64,000 nt of DNA from Drosophila pseudoobscura. Its lineage: Eukaryota; Arthropoda; Insecta; Diptera; Drosophilidae. Under the pieces are notes generated by a model. The model saw only the letters and a list, made by a program, of their open reading frames with translations, did no database searches and was not told the DNA's origin. The DNA lies in the NCBI RefSeq assembly GCF_009870125.1, contig NC_046679.1:24986001-25050000 (forward strand), read 5' to 3'. How positions within the stretch are numbered: position 1 is the stretch's first letter; every line of letters starts with the position of its first letter. Positions 58,204 to 64,000 of this stretch are shown one piece after another. The translations under genes were made by a program, and so were the position numbers.

Positions 58204-61200
58204 CTACCACACTTCACACTTTTGAACTGGATTCATGGGGGATCCTTCGGGACACTGGAAGTCCTTGGCAAAGTCCTTCATGTTGCTGAGCGAGCCCAAC
58301 ACACGGAACTCGGATGGCGAATGCACGCCGGTGGTGATGCGCATCTTGAGAGATTCTGCAAGCCAAGGAGATTCTTCAGTAAAAATATCTCAAGATATTG
58401 AGCTGTTTATGTGTACGTACCTTTACGATATTTGGCACACCAGGTCTGGCCGGCTGAGATCCAGAACATTTGCTGCGGCGTATAGTCCAGGCCGGGCAGC
58501 TTGGGCTCCTCTCCGTGCTTCTGCACCCATCGCTGGTAAGCAATGTACGACTCCTTCACACCGCCATTGTCGGCAATGTTCTCACCCTGCGTATTGATGC
58601 CATTCAACTGCCAAGGAGAGTTCCATTTAGAATTGAGCTAAACTTTCAAACAGTAAATATGACTTACATGGAGACCTGTGGCACGTTCCGTGTAGTTGCC
58701 GTACTGATCTATTATGCACTGGGCCTTGGAGAGGTAGGCCTTTTGGGTGTCCGGCTGCCACCAGTCGCGCAGATTTCCCTTGACATCGAACTGGCGACCC
58801 TGATCGTCGAAGCCGTGGGTGATCTCGTGGCCAATCACGTAGCCAATGGCTCCGAAATTCATGTATTTGGGACGCTGGGCATTGAAGAAGTGACCCTGGA
58901 GTATTCCCGCGGGGAACTCTGTCAAAATCAGGAGGAAAAGTATATATTAGAGACCCTGTTTGCTGCGGAAAACTCATCCGCTTACGTATGCTGTTCTCCA
59001 GGGACGAATAGAAGGCATTCACGATGGCTGGACGGGCGTGACGCACCCAATCCGTTTTGTTGACGGGGAGACGCAGCTTGTTGAATGAGTAATCGGTGCC
59101 GAAGATGTTCATGCCCAGGAAGGACTCGAAGTATTTGTCGGGATCGATGTCCAGCTTAGCGTAGTACTTGGCCAGTTTTTCATTGTCGAGCATCTCGTCT
59201 GGATAGCCGATGTGCGTGGCCATGCTGTGGAGCTTCAGCTTAGCCTCCTTCTTGGTCTTGGTATCCATCCAGTTGACCTCGTCCAGAATGTCGTTGAAGA
59301 CAGCCCTAATGTCGTTGACCATGTCCAAGGCATTCGCCTTCGAGTCCTGGTTGAAATGCTTGCGCACGTAGAGCGAGCCGACCGATATTCCCAGGCTGAT
59401 GTTCGAATGTTGATTAATTAGATGTGATGTCGTTTGTTGGAGATTGGAGATTGTTGATTGTTGATTGGAGTTGAAGTTGGAGGTGTGCAGTTATTGAAAT
59501 GGTGGAAGAGTTGGCGTGAAAGTGAAACACAAAATGAATATGCATAATTAAGATATAAGTCTGGTTAAGTCGCTTTGATAGGTCGCTTGATTGGCTACCC
59601 GGAATGCTGGGACCATGGGTAAGTGAGCAAAGTAAAAGAGCCGCCTAATGGGATCGAATGTGAACAAAAGTGCTCTGAAACTCAAAATGAAACCAAACCC
59701 ACTTATCGACACTAGAATACCGCTATGCAGCGATTTCGATAAGCAGCGGCTGTTACCGTTGTTGTTGTTGTTGTTGTTGTTGTTAAATGTGGGTCTGTTA
59801 GCACTAAACTAATCGTATTATTGGACAAACGGTTTCCTTCATTCATACAGTTGTGCGTTTCTGTGCCTGGGCATGTCTGTGCGATTGTGTGCTGTGTATT
59901 GGCTGTATTGTGTTTTATAGTTCCCATGTGAAAATTTCGGAAATTTTGAATGCGTTTCTCTAAATTTTGTAAGTACCTATCGTTATCTTCTTCTTCTTCA
60001 TCCATGCTGCAAAATCACAAAGAAACCAAAAGAAGATACAGTAACAAGTGAAACTTGCTGCAGATAGAATACATATGTACATAGTATGCAGGTGGCAAGG
60101 CCTAACCAAGGCATCTACGAAGACAGCCTCCCGATCACCGCAGCCCAAGAGACAGCCGAAGGGGGACACACTAACCTGCCAGTGGCGATGTCGACGCACT
60201 CCTTCCAGCGGGCCTCCTGCTCCTGGCGTCCGGACAGGGCTGTGGCATACTGCAGCTGCCTCTTGCGGAACTCCTCGCTGAGGAATCCGATCGAGAAGGA
60301 GTGGATGCGCCAGAACATGTAGTTCGCAATGTCCCGCTGGGGCGTCTTGGCCAAAAGCTTGCCGAGGTCCTCGAAGAAACTGGGCACGGACAGATTGATC
60401 ATCTCGTCATCGGCCATGCTGAGACCCTCGGGCAGCAGGGCATTCATGTAGTCCACCCACTGGACATAGGGATAGGCGGCCTGAAGCTGCTGCGGACTCC
60501 TCAGATTGTAGAGCTCCGAGGAGTTGCGACGCTTCTCGTTCGGCCACGAGATCTACGAGAAGCGAATATTACAGCACGGATTGGGTAACGGCCAGAGTAA
60601 CTTACATTTGCCAGCGCCATTTCAAACTCGAGAGACTGCAACAGCTCCTTCTTGGCCTGGTCTTTTTTGGCGCCGAAAAGCACAGCAATGTCCACCATAT
60701 ACTCGTAGTAGGCCGTAACCAAGGTCTCATTGAATCCCTTGACCAGATACTCGCGACTGAGGGCCAGCGCTGACTGATCAAGCTGCAATTCAGAGAAAGT
60801 CCTCAGTTATAGATCATTCCAGAGGTTATTTCGTTACCGACATCTATCAATCGCTTTGTGCTGTTCTGAAGATCCACTCCGATGGAAAAGTCAATGATGT
60901 AGTCCATGCTGAAGCCGGCGTTTCGGAATTTCTTGACCTGCTCTTGCCAGCTCCAGGTGTTATCCGCGTTCCAGGCCTCGCCCTTCAGCAGTGGCCAACC
61001 GCCCAGGGACTCGGCCATCCTGGTGATGGGTTCAGCGCCCCGAGACTCGATGAGAGCTGTGGAAGAGGATCAAACGTTACGTTACCATTAATATCCACTC
61101 TGGAGTCTGCAATCTACTGCTCCACTCACTCTTGTTCATGCACGCCTTGTACAACAGATTGGGCAGACGGAAGTGCTTGGGCTCCGTGTCCGGGCGGTCC

Positions 61201-61650
61201 GCGGTGATGATGTCCTTCAGCTGCTCCTGCAGCTTGTCCGAAATGACAGAGAACGTGCTGATGGCCACCTTGTCATCGGGTATGTTCTCCTCCTCGATGT
61301 AGGTGCCGCAGGCGAACTCGTAGAAGTTGTCACACGGCTCCACCTCGGGCTTCATCTTCCGCAGCACAGTCGAGGCCGTGTGGATGCACTCCCGGCTGAG
61401 GCAGGCATTATCCATCTCCGACTTTCCCTTGACCGGAGCCACCGGCACCTGGTTCATGCTGGTGGTATCCCCATGCAAGGCCGTGGCTTTTGGGCTCTCG
61501 CCCCCGTCCGTTCCCATGTTGCTGCCCCTCGACCTGAGAACATCGTTCAGCCAAAGACCCAAGACGGCTGCTGCTACCACGAACAGAATGCTGCTGACAA
61601 TCAGTAGGCTTCTCTCCAACTTGGTGCGTCGTCGCCACCAGCTTGGATTC
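58204..61650 (-). CDS. Nep2: Neprilysin 2, M13 zinc metallopeptidase (first coding exon not found)
   Basis: Exons are 61650-61130, 61056-60842, 60782-60606, 60552-60176, 59395-58986, 58918-58668, 58607-58421 and 58355-58204. They give 762 residues after an unlocated first exon of a few codons. The first visible residues are [17 protein letters not shown] transmembrane segment (about 14-33) makes it a type II ectoenzyme. The extracellular M13 domain contains [10 protein letters not shown] (substrate binding), HEITH at about 597-601, ENIADNGG at about 659-666 (the Glu is the third zinc ligand) and the C-terminal CEVW. It cleaves small extracellular peptides; fly Nep2 is linked, as I recall, to peptide hormone turnover. 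All catalytic residues are intact. A 30-base microexon may be inserted after GRQEQE...IATG. Confidence 0.95.
59758..59784. repeat. (GTT)9 microsatellite
   Basis: Nine GTT triplets in the Nep2 intron. Confidence 0.95.
59977..60006 (-). CDS. Nep2: Nep2 30-base cassette microexon (predicted)
   Basis: On the minus strand a strong acceptor (TTCTTTGTGATTTTGCAG) is followed by exactly 30 bases and GTACTT. Entering in phase 2 from the upstream exon it reads MDEEEEDND and ends AG. The next exon then completes a Ser codon exactly as in the skipped form. It adds ten residues, mostly acidic, between IATGS and [10 protein letters not shown] in the extracellular domain. Confidence 0.55.
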
Positions 61651-64000
61651 CTATAAACGAGGGAGGATGTATATGTAATTTAATCGGATCATAACAAGTT
61701 TCTTTGCCTCTGCTCCACACTACAAAGATTCTAGGAAACTGTCACCGAGAAGACACGAAGCTCTGATAGCCGCCCTATCACTAATTTCTTCGTGGATTTT
61801 CATAGTAGTGTTTGTACTTATCAGTAAAGAAATTTTAAGAAGGTTCGGTTCGGTTCCACTGATCCTCTATGGCTTAGACTGTGCCAAATACGACAGCGTT
61901 AGGAACTTTGCGATAAAATGTGGGATACAGTAAGTTCTTAATGTGGCGTGGCAATCGATCCAATGAAATGCTCAGACCTCAAATCTGCTGTTCAGTGTAA
62001 TTGTTGGGCTCACTTCCGATTTTTCAATGGATCTGCCTGCCTGACTCCCCGCAACCACCTGGCGCACTCGGCCTGGCAAATTGGTGGCTATAACGAGTGC
62101 TGTTTTTTGTTGTTCAACTGGTTAAATTTTGTGCGCACAAGTCTAAAGAGTCATTTCAGCCAGCCACTCTACTGGTGCTACGGGTAGTTACGACATTTGA
62201 ATTTTGTACACTATTTTAATATTTTGCTGATATACTGACACACGAACGCACACCCAGGCCAAATACCCAGCGAAGCTCCCACCAAAATCCGGCACCCACA
62301 CCCACACACGCTCGGAGTCAGTGTCGGGCTTATATGGATGAAGCTTTTTTAATGTTAAACCATTTCCGTGGTCAAAGTGTAAGTAGATCAAAAAATAAAA
62401 ACTGAAAACTGATGAATTTTTGCACGCTTCAATTACTGCTGAAATTGTAAAATAATAACACAAAAGTTATGGCTGGACCAGCAGCGAAGATGCTTTTAAT
62501 GAGCGATTAAGTCACGGGCAGTAAATGCGTTTACTGGCCACTACTGGCCACGATTACGGGAGAAAGGTCAGGTCAGGCTCGATGAACAATAGCCGTAGCC
62601 GTAGCCCACAGATATCGCATTCTGCGAGATTTATGTACATCCAAAAATTCACGCAAAATGTTCCACCAATGTTAAAGCAATTATCTGGGTTAATGTGCCT
62701 GAACTTTTTCAATCCAAAGCCACAAAAAAGGGAATGAATAAATAAAATATATCCATCTATACTAAACATATATTACGAGTATGTATAGGTAGGTATGTGT
62801 GCGTGAGGCGCTCTTGAAAGTTCCCATATAAGTTTATTGTGGAATTTGGCAAACGGATTTACATATTTGATTTGTTTTCAGCATTTATCAAATATTTTGA
62901 CAGTACATAGTAGATAGTACATAGTATATCTTATTTATTCGGTTTTCTTATTCCATTCTCAATTGCATACTCAAGTTTCGTCGACTTAATGAATTCTACT
63001 CCAGCAAAGATTACCGAAAGAACTGGTTAATATGTCGAAATTTTAAGAAAAGAATGCCAAACAATTAACCAGTTTTGTAAATGATATTACCAATTTTTGA
63101 TTGCAGCTAATGATGCGAAATTTACAAAGTTGAACGACATTTTCAGCTCGGCTGGGCCCCAGATCCGAGAGTGTGTTCTCATTGAGTGGGTTTCCGTCCT
63201 ACTGATAGCTCCCGAGCTCTCGGGGCATACTAACACAGAAACATGCTAAATAAACAGAGTGAGCAGGCGGTGAATAAGCAGAAACGATGAGATGAGAGCC
63301 TCATCGAAACTTGAGTACCCTTTCTCATGTTGCAGTTAAAGATAATCTTCACAATAATCTTGTATAATCCCACACACCTGTCGGTTCCGTTTGCCGAATA
63401 TGATAGATGATTATCGATCATATCCCGCGATTGCTAAGCTCAGAGCTTCCCCAATTAGCCGAGAATCGTGCCGTCATTCCTCGATGTCTGGCGGCATTTC
63501 CTTGAGGCAGCTCTCCCCCTATCACATGCGAAGATCACGACCGACGACCGACGACCGTCACCAGAGCCCAAGAAGCTGTATCCCATTATGCAACTTGCAC
63601 CCGAACCCACACCCGAGCCCACACCCGAGCCCTCACCCGGACCCCACCCGAACTCGCACCCGAGCCCGAACCCGGGCCTAACTTTAGCTTAACTTTTGCA
63701 TTCCCATGGACGCTGTGTCGCGCCTTATCAGGGATTGCGATGGATGCCCAGATGCATTCATGCAGCTGAGAGATATCTCTCACTGATGAATACACAAGTG
63801 TTACCAACTTTATGTAAGTGGCAGCGGCTGGACGATGCTGTGGTGCGAGGAGGTGCTCTGGTACGGTACCCCGGGGCTCCGGCAGGGTCCATGTCAATAG
63901 GTCGGGCAGTTTGAAGCGCAGCCCTCCTTTTGTCTCTCATCTCATCTCTGCGTCTTGTCGGCGGACGAGTTGCGTTGCCCAATAAATGTGTCAAGTGCAG
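61651..64000. other. Upstream of Nep2 exon 2, no supported gene
   Basis: This should be Nep2 first intron and possibly its 5' region. I searched the minus strand for a short first coding exon ending in the right phase and did not find a convincing one; it may lie beyond 64000. A 12-base minisatellite sits at 63598-63678. Short open frames over it are repeat artefacts. Confidence 0.45.
63598..63678. repeat. CACCCGAGCCCA minisatellite
   Basis: Six to seven imperfect copies of a 12-base unit, CACCCGAGCCCA. Confidence 0.9.

Larger units (their letters stand above)
59396..60175 (-). other. Largest Nep2 intron, with microexon and (GTT)9
   Basis: A 780 base intron, far longer than the gene's other introns of 57-74 bases. 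It contains a predicted in-phase 30-base exon (59977-60006) and a (GTT)9 microsatellite (59758-59784). Excess intron length is common where alternative exons reside. Confidence 0.7.

Noticed and set aside
63586..63994. Two overlapping minus-strand frames at the window end
   Set aside because: Partly over the 12-base minisatellite; could not be linked in phase to Nep2 exon 2.

Overview
The window is nuclear DNA of a fly of the genus Drosophila. Three genes are recognisable orthologs of fly genes: smash (LMO7-like LIM protein), eIF3f1 and Nep2. Most introns are the short 50-60 base fly type, CAG/CAA runs lie inside coding exons, and two SGM/ISY/DINE-1-type elements are present. Those elements suggest, but do not prove, the obscura group. 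From memory, eIF3f1 and Nep2 are neighbours near 82C on D. melanogaster 3R (Muller element E), which would fit; I could not check this.

Layout. 1-11942 holds no gene I can support, only tandem repeats and pyrimidine or GA tracts. 11943-51433 is one large plus-strand gene, smash. It has a distal set of three small coding exons (11943, 12550, 21396), a proximal first exon (35277), a shared core (36656-41331), and two main 3' ends. One 3' end reads through a splice donor into a long exon ending at 43761. The other splices on to a C-terminal LIM domain ending at 50453. Every exon junction was fitted by reading phase.

Nested on the minus strand inside the large smash intron (21440-36655) is a cluster of secreted DUF1091-family genes. 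Three are intact (21998-22663, 24048-24707, 25682-26338), and three are decayed relics (22805-23272, 26590-26672, 27570-27840). Fragments of their flanks are duplicated as well, so the cluster grew by tandem duplication and is partly dying.

Downstream of smash, all on the minus strand, are a three-exon BTB/BACK protein gene (52105-53570), the single-exon gene eIF3f1 (53996-54838) and the M13 metallopeptidase gene Nep2 (58204-61650 plus a first coding exon not found). Between eIF3f1 and Nep2 lie a degenerate AT-rich tandem array (55053-56475) and a dead Tc1-like transposon (about 56560-57470). The final 2.3 kb has no supported gene.

The most interesting signals are splicing signals: a distal smash promoter about 23 kb upstream of the proximal one, a GC-AG intron, a 39-base cassette exon, a possible alternative last exon that would cut the LIM domain in half, and a 30-base in-phase microexon in Nep2. 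All are predictions from sequence, splice-site consensus and phase; no transcript data were available.
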